A stretch of 58,856 nt of DNA from an uncultured Prevotella sp. GTDB taxonomy: Bacteria; Bacteroidota; Bacteroidia; Bacteroidales; Bacteroidaceae. Location of the stretch: the NCBI GenBank assembly GCA_945875635.1, contig CAMCLD010000010.1, positions 1 through 58,856 on the forward strand, read 5' to 3'. A program made the position numbers and the translations under genes. The first letter of the stretch is position 1. Each line of letters opens with the position of its first letter. Shown one piece after another: positions 16,191-25,137 of the stretch. The notes beneath the pieces are model-generated. The model saw nothing but the letters and a program-made list of their open reading frames with translations. It was not told the origin of the DNA and did not search any database.

Positions 16191-17065
16191 ATTATGGCAG
16201 ATTCTTTGTCAGGTAGGCAGTGGAGAATGTATATGTCTGTTGTCTCCACAATTCTCGTTACAATGTCGCAAAGACTATTGTATGTGTATGTGTCCCATTT
16301 CATGGATGAGCAGGATGGCAGTACAGAAACGAAAGCTTCAACAGGTTTTAGTTTGTCTATGCTATTCGCCTGTGCCCTGTCAATCCTTGTCACCGCTCCC
16401 AGTCTTGCCTTTACATTTCTGTAGCATGGTGTCTTTCCGCTCCAAGGACTTCCGTAAATATAGGGTTTCCCGTCTATTATTCTGATTATAGGATTGTCAT
16501 CGTTCATGAGGTCACATCCAGGAATGTGCCTTAGCCACATGCACACCTGTGTGCTTTTTCCCGTTCCACTCTTGGCTATGAAGGCATACCCCCAACCATC
16601 CTTTCTGACGAGCGAAGCGTGAATGAGAACAGTGTCCCTCTTACTGCCGGCAAATGCGAAAATAAGCATGATGACGTTGTTGAGCCCAAAGTGCCTCATG
16701 CTGTAATTTCCCTTTAGGGCGCATCTGCATTTCGTGAAATCACTGTTAGCTTTTAGTAGGGCGCATTCTTTTCCGTTAATGTCTTTAACGATGAACTGCC
16801 ACCCTCCGTCAACAATCCTGTCAACAATAGTGTCGCCATTTCCAGTGTCGAAAGCCCTTACACGTTCCCTTCTTGCTTTCTCCACGGGAGTTGTGGCGTT
16901 GTCAACAATAAGGTTGAAGAGCAATGCCTCCATGACTTCGTCATCGTTATGTAGGAAAGGGGAGAATGACGGTAGGAGACAAACATCATTCCTGTTCCTC
17001 TCTGAGAATGATATTCTAACAGGAAAATCGGCTATGACATAGTTCTTTACAACATAATTGCTCAT
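16160..17065 (-). CDS. HPr kinase-like ATPase
   Basis: A 301-aa protein whose C-terminal half carries an HprK-type nucleotide site. The Walker A loop is AKSGTGKST (Gly167-Thr172), preceded by DTVLIHASLV and followed by LMNDDNPIIRI (Asp189/Asp190), GSPWSGKTP and a terminal helix. The N-terminal 120 residues are unlike true HprK. There is no PTS gene in view. Relatives in RiPP loci (the lasso-peptide HprK-like kinases) phosphorylate peptides, which fits the PqqD-like and peptidase neighbours, but that role is inferred. The start overlaps the preceding gene as ATGA. Confidence 0.75.
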   Translation of the reverse strand: MSNYVVKNYVIADFPVRISFSERNRNDVCLLPSFSPFLHNDDEVMEALLFNLIVDNATTPVEKARRERVRAFDTGNGDTIVDRIVDGGWQFIVKDINGKECALLKANSDFTKCRCALKGNYSMRHFGLNNVIMLIFAFAGSKRDTVLIHASLVRKDGWGYAFIAKSGTGKSTQVCMWLRHIPGCDLMNDDNPIIRIIDGKPYIYGSPWSGKTPCYRNVKARLGAVTRIDRAQANSIDKLKPVEAFVSVLPSCSSMKWDTYTYNSLCDIVTRIVETTDIYILHCLPDKESAIICHDTISKNQ

Positions 17066-17595
17066 GGCTTTCCTTTATGAACCGTTTTTTTCTTGTCGTT
17101 AACCTTCTCTTTTTGTTTTTTTTCATTCATGGAACTCTTGCGGGCTGCTTCTTCTGCTGCAGCTGCATCGACATTCACAACTCCTTCCTCTGGCGACACC
17201 CCTTTATAATGGAATTCATCTTGACTTATGTTGACAACGATGTAACGTCCGTTGTTTTTCTCTACATATTTCTTTCTGATGCGTTCCATTTTCTTGTTGA
17301 TGTCTTTCTTCTCCAGCGCATAAGATGTCATGCACGTTGGATAAGCCACTCCCTTGCTTTTCAGGTAGTCCCTCAACTGGTATGAGTATTCTTCTCTGTT
17401 TACAAGTTTTTTGCCTTTTTCTGTTACATAGGCACCTGACACCTCCTGTATATCTGTTATGTAAACAGTTGAGTCGTTGAATGATGATGCCATCCCGAAT
17501 GCGTAAAGCTTGCCAACCTGCTTTTCCTGAGCTATTGCAGAGGTGCAGAATGCGGTAAGTGCAAATATCGAAATGGCGATGTTTCTTAATAACAT
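17062..17595 (-). CDS. 177-aa secreted protein of unknown function
   Basis: It has a signal peptide (MLLRNIAISIFALTAFCTSAIA). The mature protein has a first half like KLYAFGMASSFNDSTVYITD and QLRDYLKSKGVAYPTCMTSY, and a low-complexity Ala/Lys tail (VNVDAAAAEEAARKSSMNEK, then Lys-rich). I do not recognise a domain. Its stop overlaps the start of the HprK-like gene by 4 bp, so it belongs to that operon, which it leads; rpoD ends 98 bp upstream. It may be the substrate or secreted product of the downstream kinase/peptidase, though its length and Lys-rich tail are unlike a RiPP precursor. Confidence 0.6.
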   Translation of the reverse strand: MLLRNIAISIFALTAFCTSAIAQEKQVGKLYAFGMASSFNDSTVYITDIQEVSGAYVTEKGKKLVNREEYSYQLRDYLKSKGVAYPTCMTSYALEKKDINKKMERIRKKYVEKNNGRYIVVNISQDEFHYKGVSPEEGVVNVDAAAAEEAARKSSMNEKKQKEKVNDKKKTVHKGKP

Positions 17596-17693
17596 GTCTG
17601 ATTGTATGTTAAATAGTTATGGATATAAACCTTATTGTTTAAATTCTCTTGCAGATGTGGCATTATTTGATTTCGGCAATACGCTCCTCTATG

Positions 17694-18557
17694 CTATTGT
17701 CCGAGGAATCCTTTCAGCAATTTGCTTTTGGTGTTGTTACGAAGCTTTCTGATAGCCTTCTCTCTTATCTGTCTCACCCTTTCCCGTGAGAGTCCGGTCT
17801 TCTTGCCAATCTCGTCAAGAGTCTGTTCCGGCTCTCCTATGCCGTAGAAAGCCTTTACAACAATCTGTTCCCTTGTATTCAGTAGCGACAGAGCCCTTCC
17901 TATTTCATCGTGGAGGCTCTCTGCAACAAGTTCGTTGTCAGCCATTGGAGAGTCGTTGTTGGGAAGCAGGTCAAGCAGGTTTCCCTCATCACCTCCGGTT
18001 ATTGGTGCATCCATCGACACATGCCTCATATTAGCCTTTATAGCATCATAAACTCTTTCTTCAGGAAGGTTGATGCTGTTGGCAATCTCGTTCACGCTGG
18101 GGTTTCGTTCGTTTTCCTGTTCAAATCGGTGTAGGGTACTGTTTATTTTGTTCATGGCTCCTACCTGATTGAGTGGCAGTCTTACGAGGCGGCTGTTCTC
18201 GGCAATTGCCTGCATTATGCTTTGCCTTATCCACCATACGGCGTAAGATATGAACTTGAATCCTCTTGTCTCATCATATTTCTTGGCAGCTTTGATGAGT
18301 CCCATGTTACCCTCGTTTATCAAGTCTTGAAGACTTAGTCCCTGATTCTGGTATTGTTTCGCCACAGATACCACAAATCTCAGGTTTGCCTTTGTGAGTT
18401 TCTCCAGCGCAGCTTTGTCTCCTTTCCTGATACGTTGCGCAAGAGCCACTTCCTCTTCAACGGTAAGTAGTTCTTCATGACTTATTTCCTGAAGGTATTT
18501 GTCGAGGGAATCTCCCTCGCGGTTTGTTATGGATTGATTTATTTTCAGTTGTCTCAT
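17694..18557 (-). CDS. rpoD: Primary sigma-70 factor RpoD
   Basis: A 287-aa sigma factor with regions 1.2 ([20 protein letters not shown]), 2 ([57 protein letters not shown]), 3 and 4 ([20 protein letters not shown]). Region 1.1 is absent, and at under 300 residues this is the usual form of the Bacteroidetes housekeeping sigma. This sigma recognises the TTTG/TAnnTTTG promoters seen throughout the window. Its own gene has a very good example of that promoter. Confidence 0.95.
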   Translation of the reverse strand: MRQLKINQSITNREGDSLDKYLQEISHEELLTVEEEVALAQRIRKGDKAALEKLTKANLRFVVSVAKQYQNQGLSLQDLINEGNMGLIKAAKKYDETRGFKFISYAVWWIRQSIMQAIAENSRLVRLPLNQVGAMNKINSTLHRFEQENERNPSVNEIANSINLPEERVYDAIKANMRHVSMDAPITGGDEGNLLDLLPNNDSPMADNELVAESLHDEIGRALSLLNTREQIVVKAFYGIGEPEQTLDEIGKKTGLSRERVRQIREKAIRKLRNNTKSKLLKGFLGQ

Positions 18558-18672
18558 ATTTGCTTTTTATATAAACCAATTTAAGTTTATGCTGTGCTCT
18601 ACATAAGGAGTTAAAGGGAGTTAGAAGGAGTCATCGCTCCCTGAAGTCGCTCTGGAAGTTAAAAGACGAATG

Positions 18673-18704
18673 CAAAAATACACTTTTCGCTTTGAAAATG
18701 CAAA
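18673..18704 (-). promoter_or_regulatory. rpoD promoter
   Basis: On the minus strand: TTTG (18701-18704), a spacer of exactly 20 bp, then TATTTTTG (18673-18680). Both boxes match the Bacteroidetes consensus. It lies about 115 bp before the rpoD start and just after the uvrA stop. The intervening leader contains a few AGGAGTTAAAGGGAGTTAGA-like repeats. Confidence 0.7.
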
Positions 18705-18731
18705 AAAATAACCGACTATTTTTGATTTTCC

Positions 18732-21590
18732 TTACAATTGTTGTTTTCTGTAACATGTGCATAAGCCAGCTTTCAGCTCATCCTTTATGAACTTTGCCGT
18801 AAAGCTTGAGGTGTTCTCTGCTACATGCTCTGGTGTTCCCTCGGCAAGTATTGTTCCACCCCTTCGTCCACCTTCTGGTCCCATGTCTATGATATGGTCG
18901 GCGAGTTTTATCACGTCAAGGTTGTGTTCTATGACTATCACGGTATTACCTTTGTCAACAAGTCTTTGGAGCACGTCCATCAATATCCTTATATCCTCGA
19001 AGTGGAGTCCGGTTGTTGGCTCGTCAAGGATATACACTGTCTTGCCAGTGTCGCGTTTCGACAGTTCGGTTGCAAGTTTCACCCTCTGGCTTTCGCCGCC
19101 TGAGAGAGTGGTGCAGGGTTGTCCCAGCTTGATATATCCAAGTCCAACATCCTGTATGGTTTTTATTTTGTGGAGTATTGATGGTACAGCCTCGAAGAAT
19201 TCCACGGCCTGGTTGATGGTCATGTCAAGAATGTCGGATATTGACTTACCCTTGTATCTCACCTCGAGTGTCTCGCGGTTGTATCTTTTGCCATGGCAAA
19301 CCTCGCATGGCACCATGACATCAGGAAGGAAATTCATCTCTATAGTCTTATAACCGTTACCATTGCATTCCTCGCATCTGCCACCTTTCACATTGTATGA
19401 GAACCTGCCAGGCTTGTAGCCTCTTATCTTCGCTTCGGGAAGGTTCACGAAAAGACTTCTTATGTCATTGAAAACACCTGTGTACGTGGCAGGTGTGCTC
19501 CTTGGTGTCTTGCCAAGTGGACTTTGGTCAACATTCACAACCTTGTCCACGTACTCAATGCCCTCTATGCTGCTGTAAGGCATAGGATTCCGTAATGACC
19601 TGTAGAATTTCTGCGACAGGATAGGGTAGAGGGTCTCGTTTATGAGTGTTGATTTTCCTGACCCTGACACACCTGTCACCACTACAAGTTTACCGAGTGG
19701 AATGGCTACGTCAATGTTGCGAAGGTTGTTGCCGCATGCTCCTTTTATTACAAGCTGCCTTCCGTTGCCTTCTCTTCTTTGTGCCGGAATCTCTATGGAC
19801 CTTGTGCCGTTAAGGTATTCTGACGTGATGGTTGATGTCTTCATCATCTCCTTGGGAGTGCCTTGGAATACGACCATGCCCCCTTTTCTGCCAGCCTTGG
19901 GACCAATATCTATAATATAGTCGGCAGACAGCATCATGTCTTTGTCGTGTTCAACGACAATAACGGTATTGCCAAGGTCGCGCAGTTCCTTTAGGCTGCG
20001 TATCAGTTTTTCGTTGTCTCTCTGGTGAAGGCCTATGCTGGGTTCGTCAAGTATGTAAAGCACGTTCACTAATTGGGAACCTATCTGCGTTGCGAGTCTT
20101 ATCCTCTGGCTTTCACCTCCTGAGAGACTTGCTGACTGCCTGTCGAGTGACAGATAGTCAAGCCCGACATCAAGTAAGAAGTCTGTACGCTTGCCTATCT
20201 CCTTAAGAATCTCCGTAGCAATCTGCAGTTGCTTGTTGTCCATGTGCTCCGGGACAGTGTCTATCCATTTCCGTAGCTCACTTATATCCATGGCAGCTAC
20301 CTCTGATATGTTCTTGTCCCAAATCTTGTATGATAGCGACTCGCGGTTGAGGCGTCTGCCATGACACTCTGGACATTCCTTCATGGCAATGAACTGCTCT
20401 GCCCATTTCTGACCTTCCTTGCTGTCGTCGTTGTCCATTACGTTGCGAAGGTATTTCATTACACCGTCGAAAGGCATGAAATAGTCGCTTGTAGTGTGAA
20501 CAAGTTCCTTGATTATCCTTACGTTGGACAGTGTGCCGTAAAGAATCTCGTTAAGACTGTCATCGGGAATGTCTTTAACAGGTGTGTCGAGCGTGCATCC
20601 GCATGATTTCAGTATGGATTCTATCTGCCAGAATATCAGTTGTTTCTTGAATTTTCCTAAAGGAACGATACCACCATCCTTTATGCTTACGCTCTTGTCT
20701 GGTATTATCTTCTCAAGGTCTATCTCGTTTACGACTCCAAGACCCTTGCAGTGGGGGCAGGCTCCTTCCGGTGAGTTGAATGAGAAAATATTTGGTGCTG
20801 CGTCTTTGTATGCTATGCCTGTTGTGGGACACATTAGCCTTTTGGAAAAATATTTTGCCTCTCCTGTGTCCTTGTCAAGTATCATTACAAGACCTTCACC
20901 TTGTTTCATGGCGGTGGATATTGTCGTTCTTAGCCTGTCATTGTCTGTGCTGCCGACAGCCATCTTGTCAACGACCACTTCTATGTTGTGGTTCTTATAT
21001 CTGTCCACCTTCATGTCTTGTACGATATCCATTATCGTACCGTCAACACGCACATAAAGATACCCCTTCTTGCGCATGTTTTCGAACACTTCGCGATAGT
21101 GGCCTTTCCTGTTGCGTATAAGAGGGGCAAGGATGTATATTCTTTTGCCGGCATATCTCTCCAGTATCATGTCAATGACCTTGTCCTCTGTATATCTAAC
21201 CATCTTCTCACCTGTAGCATAGCTGAAGGCAGTGCCAGCCCTGGCGTATAGCAGGCGCAGGTAGTCGTATATTTCTGTCGTAGTGCCAACTGTAGAGCGT
21301 GGATTGCGGTTTGTGGTTTTCTGTTCTATGCTTATTACAGGACTGAGACCGGATATTTTGTCAACATCCGGTCTCTTCATGTTGCCCAAAAAGTTACGGG
21401 CATACGCTGAGAATGTCTCTATGTATCTTCTCTGTCCTTCTGCAAAAATCGTGTCAAACGCGAGCGATGACTTTCCCGAGCCGGACATTCCCGTTATGAC
21501 GGTAAGTGAGTTGCGTGGTATGCGCACGTCAATGTTGCGCAGGTTGTTCTCCCTTGCGCCCCATACATCAATATATTCACCTGTTGCCAT
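18732..21590 (-). CDS. uvrA: Excinuclease ABC subunit A
   Basis: A 952-aa DNA damage-recognition ATPase of nucleotide excision repair. It has two ABC modules: Walker A GMSGSGKSSLAFD near the N-terminus with signature LSGGESQRIRLA, and Walker A GVSGSGKSTLINE with signature LSGGESQRVKLA. Zinc-binding pairs are CPHC, CPECHGRR and CEEC..CEVCHGKR. Full length. It is downstream of the CHU_C protein gene by 41 bp on the same strand, with no promoter consensus in that gap, so it may be co-transcribed with it. Confidence 0.96.
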   Translation of the reverse strand: MATGEYIDVWGARENNLRNIDVRIPRNSLTVITGMSGSGKSSLAFDTIFAEGQRRYIETFSAYARNFLGNMKRPDVDKISGLSPVISIEQKTTNRNPRSTVGTTTEIYDYLRLLYARAGTAFSYATGEKMVRYTEDKVIDMILERYAGKRIYILAPLIRNRKGHYREVFENMRKKGYLYVRVDGTIMDIVQDMKVDRYKNHNIEVVVDKMAVGSTDNDRLRTTISTAMKQGEGLVMILDKDTGEAKYFSKRLMCPTTGIAYKDAAPNIFSFNSPEGACPHCKGLGVVNEIDLEKIIPDKSVSIKDGGIVPLGKFKKQLIFWQIESILKSCGCTLDTPVKDIPDDSLNEILYGTLSNVRIIKELVHTTSDYFMPFDGVMKYLRNVMDNDDSKEGQKWAEQFIAMKECPECHGRRLNRESLSYKIWDKNISEVAAMDISELRKWIDTVPEHMDNKQLQIATEILKEIGKRTDFLLDVGLDYLSLDRQSASLSGGESQRIRLATQIGSQLVNVLYILDEPSIGLHQRDNEKLIRSLKELRDLGNTVIVVEHDKDMMLSADYIIDIGPKAGRKGGMVVFQGTPKEMMKTSTITSEYLNGTRSIEIPAQRREGNGRQLVIKGACGNNLRNIDVAIPLGKLVVVTGVSGSGKSTLINETLYPILSQKFYRSLRNPMPYSSIEGIEYVDKVVNVDQSPLGKTPRSTPATYTGVFNDIRSLFVNLPEAKIRGYKPGRFSYNVKGGRCEECNGNGYKTIEMNFLPDVMVPCEVCHGKRYNRETLEVRYKGKSISDILDMTINQAVEFFEAVPSILHKIKTIQDVGLGYIKLGQPCTTLSGGESQRVKLATELSKRDTGKTVYILDEPTTGLHFEDIRILMDVLQRLVDKGNTVIVIEHNLDVIKLADHIIDMGPEGGRRGGTILAEGTPEHVAENTSSFTAKFIKDELKAGLCTCYRKQQL

Positions 21591-21631
21591 TTCCTGAACG
21601 CTATCGTTTTGTTTTCGCTGGATATTAACAC

Positions 21632-22375
21632 CTATTCTGTCATGCCGGAAGAAGTACTTTCTATGAACCCTCTGAGCAGATTGACATCCCTTTTGATTTT
21701 ATAGGTTCTGCCATCAGCTCCCTTTGCTTCAACAAGAACGAAGTAAACTCCATCAGCCACATCACTGCCCTTGTATGTTCCATCCCAGCCTCCTGCCGGG
21801 TCATTCCATTCATACAGCTTACGTCCCCATCTGTTGAATATTGAGGCCTTGAACGAAACTAACGACTGGTATCCTGGCTTTGCCTTGTAGATATCGTTAA
21901 TGCCGTCACCGTTGGGGGAGAAAGCGTTTGGCATCTCTAACTTGCTCTCGCTTATGCCAATGCTGAAAGGAAGACTTTCTCCAGACCAGTATTCTTCCGT
22001 GAACTCAACACTCTCGTTCCCTCTTGTGAACGTGGCATAGCACACAATGCGGTGGGAACCAGCCTTTGTAAACGTGTATTCCGTGTCCTTGTCGTAACGT
22101 ATTAGGTAAGGCTCCTGTGTGCCCTCGCCTTCAAGAGTGAAACGCCATTCGTAATAAGCGTCCCAACCTTCGGCACCAATAGGATTGCACTCAAAGTGTA
22201 CCTTCAGCGGGGCAGACCCGTTGTAACTCTCACCTGGGCGTATAGTGGTTTCCGTACCATCTTCATCAAGGTAGGTAGCCGTAGGGTCAATGCTTATTTC
22301 CTGTGCCATTGAATCTGCCAGACCAAAACAAGTCAGGAATATACATAGGCTATGTCTCATAACCATGTTCAGCAT
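21632..22375 (-). CDS. T9SS cargo protein with gliding-motility-type (CHU_C) C-terminal domain
   Basis: A 247-aa protein with a signal peptide (up to ADSMAQ). Residues about 30-150 form a PKD-like beta domain (LKVHFECNPIGAEGWDAYYE). The last about 95 residues are the type B sorting domain: PNAFSPNGDGINDIYKA, ASIFNRWGRKLYEW, GGWDGTYKGSDVADGVYFVL. Such proteins leave the cell by the type IX secretion system. The function of the small N-terminal domain is unknown. AGAGG lies 14 bp before the chosen ATG; internal ATGs four and six codons later are possible. Confidence 0.85.
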   Translation of the reverse strand: MLNMVMRHSLCIFLTCFGLADSMAQEISIDPTATYLDEDGTETTIRPGESYNGSAPLKVHFECNPIGAEGWDAYYEWRFTLEGEGTQEPYLIRYDKDTEYTFTKAGSHRIVCYATFTRGNESVEFTEEYWSGESLPFSIGISESKLEMPNAFSPNGDGINDIYKAKPGYQSLVSFKASIFNRWGRKLYEWNDPAGGWDGTYKGSDVADGVYFVLVEAKGADGRTYKIKRDVNLLRGFIESTSSGMTE

Positions 22376-22392
22376 ATATCTTATTACCTCTT

Positions 22393-22776
22393 CTATTTTG
22401 TCATGTCTCCTTCTATGTAGAGACGGGTCAATTCTACCTTGCCATTTGTCCTTACGGTTATGCTCTTCTTGAAATGTCCATCAAACTTACCCTTACCGTT
22501 ATATGTCACCTCTATGGTGCCTTTCTGACCTGCACCGATTGGCTTCTTGTCATATTTTGGAGTTGTGCATCCACAAGATGCTATGACTTGGTTTATAACC
22601 AATGGTTCCTTGCCTACGTTCGTAAAGGTGAAAACGGCTTTCTTTACAGGGTCACTTTCTGGGAATGTACCCACATTGATAACAGTCTGGTCGAATTTAA
22701 TTTCTGCTGTGCTCTGAGCTGATGCTAAAGTCAGCATCATCGTCAGTAAAACCAGTGTTGTGCAAAATCTTTTCAT
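22393..22776 (-). CDS. DUF1573 periplasmic protein
   Basis: A 127-aa protein: signal peptide MKRFCTTLVLLTMMLTLASA, then a single Ig-like DUF1573 domain containing FTFTNVGKEPLVINQVIASC and GCTTPKYDKKPIGAGQ. The Cys-Gly-Cys in ASCGCTTP is characteristic of the family. The function is unknown. It is the first gene of a probable unit with the CHU_C protein (17-bp gap) and uvrA. Confidence 0.88.
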   Translation of the reverse strand: MKRFCTTLVLLTMMLTLASAQSTAEIKFDQTVINVGTFPESDPVKKAVFTFTNVGKEPLVINQVIASCGCTTPKYDKKPIGAGQKGTIEVTYNGKGKFDGHFKKSITVRTNGKVELTRLYIEGDMTK

Positions 22777-22843
22777 ATCAACTTGTTTTTATTCAATTTT
22801 CGCAAGTCTTCAACTTGCAACACATATATGTATTTAAACAGTG

Positions 22844-22851
22844 CAAAAGTA
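22844..22851 (-). promoter_or_regulatory. Promoter -7 element for DUF1573 unit
   Basis: CAAAAGTA on the plus strand is TACTTTTG on the minus strand, an exact TAnnTTTG match, about 68 bp before the start codon. No TTTG is found at the ideal -33 spacing. Confidence 0.45.
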
Positions 22852-22929
22852 ATAAAATTAACTTTCATATAAATAAATTGGTTGATATTTTATGTGTTTT
22901 TTTACAAGGCTTAACAGTTTGGATGTACA

Positions 22930-23071
22930 AATTCAAGTTTACTTTACCCTTCGGACAGTGACCGTTGTTTCGCATGTCTTCGACATGCTGTCAGGAGTTT
23001 CCTTGAGCTTAGCGAAAAAACGAGTTGACGCCTCACCCCCAACCCCCTCTTCAAAAGGAGAGGGGAGGTAG
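22930..23071. repeat. Mosaic repeat plus CCCCTCT/AGAGGGG element
   Basis: It contains CAAGTTTACTTTACCCTTCG and GACAGTGACCGTTG, the perfect hairpin GCATGTC-TTC-GACATGC (22972-22988), and TCAGGAGTTTCCTTGAGCTT with AGCGAAAAAACGAGTTGAC. A different element follows: CCTCACCCCCAACCCCCTCT then AGGAGAGGGGAGG, a hairpin (arms 23044-23050 and 23059-23065) of a kind repeated in many Bacteroidetes genomes. An open minus-strand frame across 22939-23208 is built of this repeat and I do not call it a gene. The rest, to the tRNA, shows nothing else. Confidence 0.65.
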
Positions 23072-23254
23072 TTACCATAAGAGGTAATTATCTCTAAATA
23101 AATGATTGGTTGTCGATAACGGATAGAATATGCCAACAATGCCTGAGCAAGCACGTCATTGCTCATCTGGCATAACGAAAACGTTGCAAACTTCCTTTGC
23201 TTCACCAAATATACATAAAAATCCTCATGACAGAAGTGTCGTGAGGATTAGGTG

Positions 23255-23327
23255 AGCCGATACGGGGACTCGAACCCCGGACCTATTCATTACGAATGAA
23301 TTGCTCTACCAACTGAGCCATATCGGC
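23255..23327 (-). tRNA. tRNA-Thr (anticodon CGT)
   Basis: The minus strand folds as a full cloverleaf. Acceptor arms are GCCGATA/TATCGGC, the D-arm contains GCTCAGTTGGTAGAGC, and the anticodon stem ATTCA/TGAAT encloses the loop TTCGTAA, giving anticodon CGT (codon ACG, Thr). The T-arm is CCGGGGTTCGAGTCCCCG. CCA is not encoded. It stands alone, with the discriminator base at 23255. Confidence 0.95.
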
Positions 23328-23472
23328 AAATGTGAATGCAAAGGTAATAATTTTTTTTTAATCTAACTATCCTTACTATTATTTTGTTTGACGTTAGGTT
23401 CAATTTAACAATAGTTTACATTTCTGGTCATATTATTTTGCCATTATGTTTCTGTGTCTTATCCTTTTTACC

Positions 23473-23480
23473 TATCTTTG
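23473..23480 (+). promoter_or_regulatory. Promoter -7 element upstream of the DUF2520 gene operon
   Basis: TATCTTTG is an exact TAnnTTTG match. It implies a leader of roughly 255 nt to the ATG at 23744, containing the mosaic repeat at 23565-23715. A partial palindrome (CTTATC..GATAAG) surrounds it. Confidence 0.45.
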
Positions 23481-23564
23481 CATAAGATAATGCAAATCGA
23501 GAGCAGAATCATCAAGCTTGCTTGAATGTTATGACGAGATGCCGCTTATCTTATGTAAAGATAA

Positions 23565-23715
23565 TTTAAGTTTCGCAAGTTACGAACTTGCTCTAAGTTG
23601 ACAAGTCAACAAGTTGTTACTCTTATAGCTTGAGCTTGACAATAACCAGAAATACTAATAACTTGTCAAATTGTCAACTTGTTAAAAGACAGCATTTCGG
23701 AGACAAGCTAAACTT
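23565..23715. repeat. Mosaic intergenic repeat in the leader of the DUF2520 operon
   Basis: AAGTTTCGCAAGTTACGAAC is followed by GTTGACAAGTCAACAAGTTG, then the inverted module ACTCTTATAGCTTGAGCTTG with ACAATAACCAGAAAT (23616-23652). Next come AACTTGTCAAATTGTCAACT and a decayed hairpin, GACAGCATTTCGGAGACAAG. Confidence 0.65.
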
Positions 23716-23743
23716 TAATAAAGAATTTGGAAATTTAAGCTAC

Positions 23744-24559
23744 ATGAAGATAGTGATGATCGGTTCTGGCAATCTTGCCACAAACCTTGCCAAAGCATTG
23801 AAGAATGCTGGTAATGATATAATTCAAGTAGTAAGCAGAACTATGGAGTCAGCATCCATGCTTGCAAAAACAATAGGTGCGTCTGCTATAACAGATATAT
23901 CCCATACATGTCTTGACGCAGATATATATATATTCTCCGTTAAGGACAGCGTTCTCGAATCATGCATAAAAAGTGTAGCAGAGAGAGTAGGGCATAACAA
24001 GATTATGGTACATACTGCTGGTTCAATCTCCATGGATGTTTTCAGTGGACATGCCAATCGTTTTGGAGTGTTTTACCCGATGCAGACATTCTCAAAGCAA
24101 AGGAAAGTGAACTTTGAATCAATTCCAGTGTTTATTGAGTCTTCAGACAATGAAACTCTTGATATTCTGCATAATCTGGCAAATCAAATAACGGAATATG
24201 TATATATATTAGATTCTGAAAAGAGAAGACATCTGCATCTTTCGGCTGTGTGGGCATGCAATTTTGTAAACCATTGCTATTGTGTGGCTGCTAAGATACT
24301 TGAATATAGCGGATTGCCTTTCTCCGTCATGCATGCTCTTATAGATGAGACGGCAGACAAGGTGAAAACAATGCATCCATCAGATGCACAAACAGGTCCT
24401 GCTGTAAGGTATGACGAGAATGTTATTGCCCATCAGCATTCAATGATGTATGACATGCCGCTTCAAGCTGAACTTTACGACCTTATGTCGAGAAGTATTC
24501 ATCAGTTCTCAAAGGAAAAGGAGGGAGAGGACCACCCACAGTCCAAAATAAGGAAATGA
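23744..24559 (+). CDS. Rossmann-like/DUF2520 oxidoreductase-family protein
   Basis: A 271-aa protein from ATG 23744; the longer TTG frame to 23630 begins inside a dispersed repeat. The N-terminal NAD(P)-binding fold opens KIVMIGSGNLATNLAKALKN, with GSGNLA as the dinucleotide loop. The C-terminal helical half (HLSAVWACNFVNHCYCVAAK and VRYDENVIAHQHSM) is DUF2520. The family resembles ketopantoate reductase and pyrroline-5-carboxylate reductase, but its substrate is not established. It is the first gene of an operon with kdsC, maf and serB. Confidence 0.82.
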   Translation: MKIVMIGSGNLATNLAKALKNAGNDIIQVVSRTMESASMLAKTIGASAITDISHTCLDADIYIFSVKDSVLESCIKSVAERVGHNKIMVHTAGSISMDVFSGHANRFGVFYPMQTFSKQRKVNFESIPVFIESSDNETLDILHNLANQITEYVYILDSEKRRHLHLSAVWACNFVNHCYCVAAKILEYSGLPFSVMHALIDETADKVKTMHPSDAQTGPAVRYDENVIAHQHSMMYDMPLQAELYDLMSRSIHQFSKEKEGEDHPQSKIRK

Positions 24560-24609
24560 GGTCTTCAATTTTCAAGTCATGAAACCTAAAAATAACTTGT
24601 TGAGTGAAT

Positions 24610-25128
24610 ATGATAAATTACGATTTGAGTAAAATAAAGGCAATTGTATTTGACGTTGATGGGGTGTTGTCAGCAGAAACGATTACGCTGTCATCTGATG
24701 GAGAACCATTGCGTACAGTGAATATAAAGGATGGATATGCCATACAACTTGCGGTGAAGATGGGTATAGACATTTGTATCATAACAGGTGGTAATACTCA
24801 AGCTGTCAGAAAACGTTACGAGTCACTTGGGGTGAAGTACATCTATATGGGCTGTGGCATGAAGGTTGATGCTTGGAACGATTTTCTGTCCTGTCGTTCG
24901 TTGAATCCGGATGAAGTGATATATGTGGGGGATGATATACCCGACTTTGAGGTTATGAATCTGTGTGGATGTCCGTGCTGTCCTGCTGATGCCTGTGCAG
25001 ACATAAAGAAATTGGTTGTTTATATCAGCAACTGTAAGGGGGGATACGGCTGCGGTCGCGATATCATAGAACAAGTATTGCGGGCGCAGCATAAATGGCT
25101 TGACAAAGAAAACGCATTTGGATGGTGA
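24610..25128 (+). CDS. kdsC: KDO-8-phosphate phosphatase-type HAD enzyme (KdsC)
   Basis: A 172-aa HAD hydrolase. Motif I is VFDVDGVLS (Asp nucleophile), motif II is IITGGNT, and motif IV is VIYVGDDIPDFEVM. It lacks a cap domain, as expected for the tetrameric KdsC family that makes KDO for lipopolysaccharide. The C-terminal GGYGCGRDIIEQVL is the conserved tail contributing to the neighbouring active site. ATG 24610 is preferred to the GTG at 24604. The substrate is inferred from family membership. Confidence 0.87.
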   Translation: MINYDLSKIKAIVFDVDGVLSAETITLSSDGEPLRTVNIKDGYAIQLAVKMGIDICIITGGNTQAVRKRYESLGVKYIYMGCGMKVDAWNDFLSCRSLNPDEVIYVGDDIPDFEVMNLCGCPCCPADACADIKKLVVYISNCKGGYGCGRDIIEQVLRAQHKWLDKENAFGW

Positions 25129-25137
25129 ATAAGAATT

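Noticed and set aside
22939..23208. Minus-strand frame of 89 codons near the tRNA
   Set aside because: It runs through two dispersed repeat elements and has no start signal; the apparent protein (LPSPFEEGVGGEA) is translated repeat.
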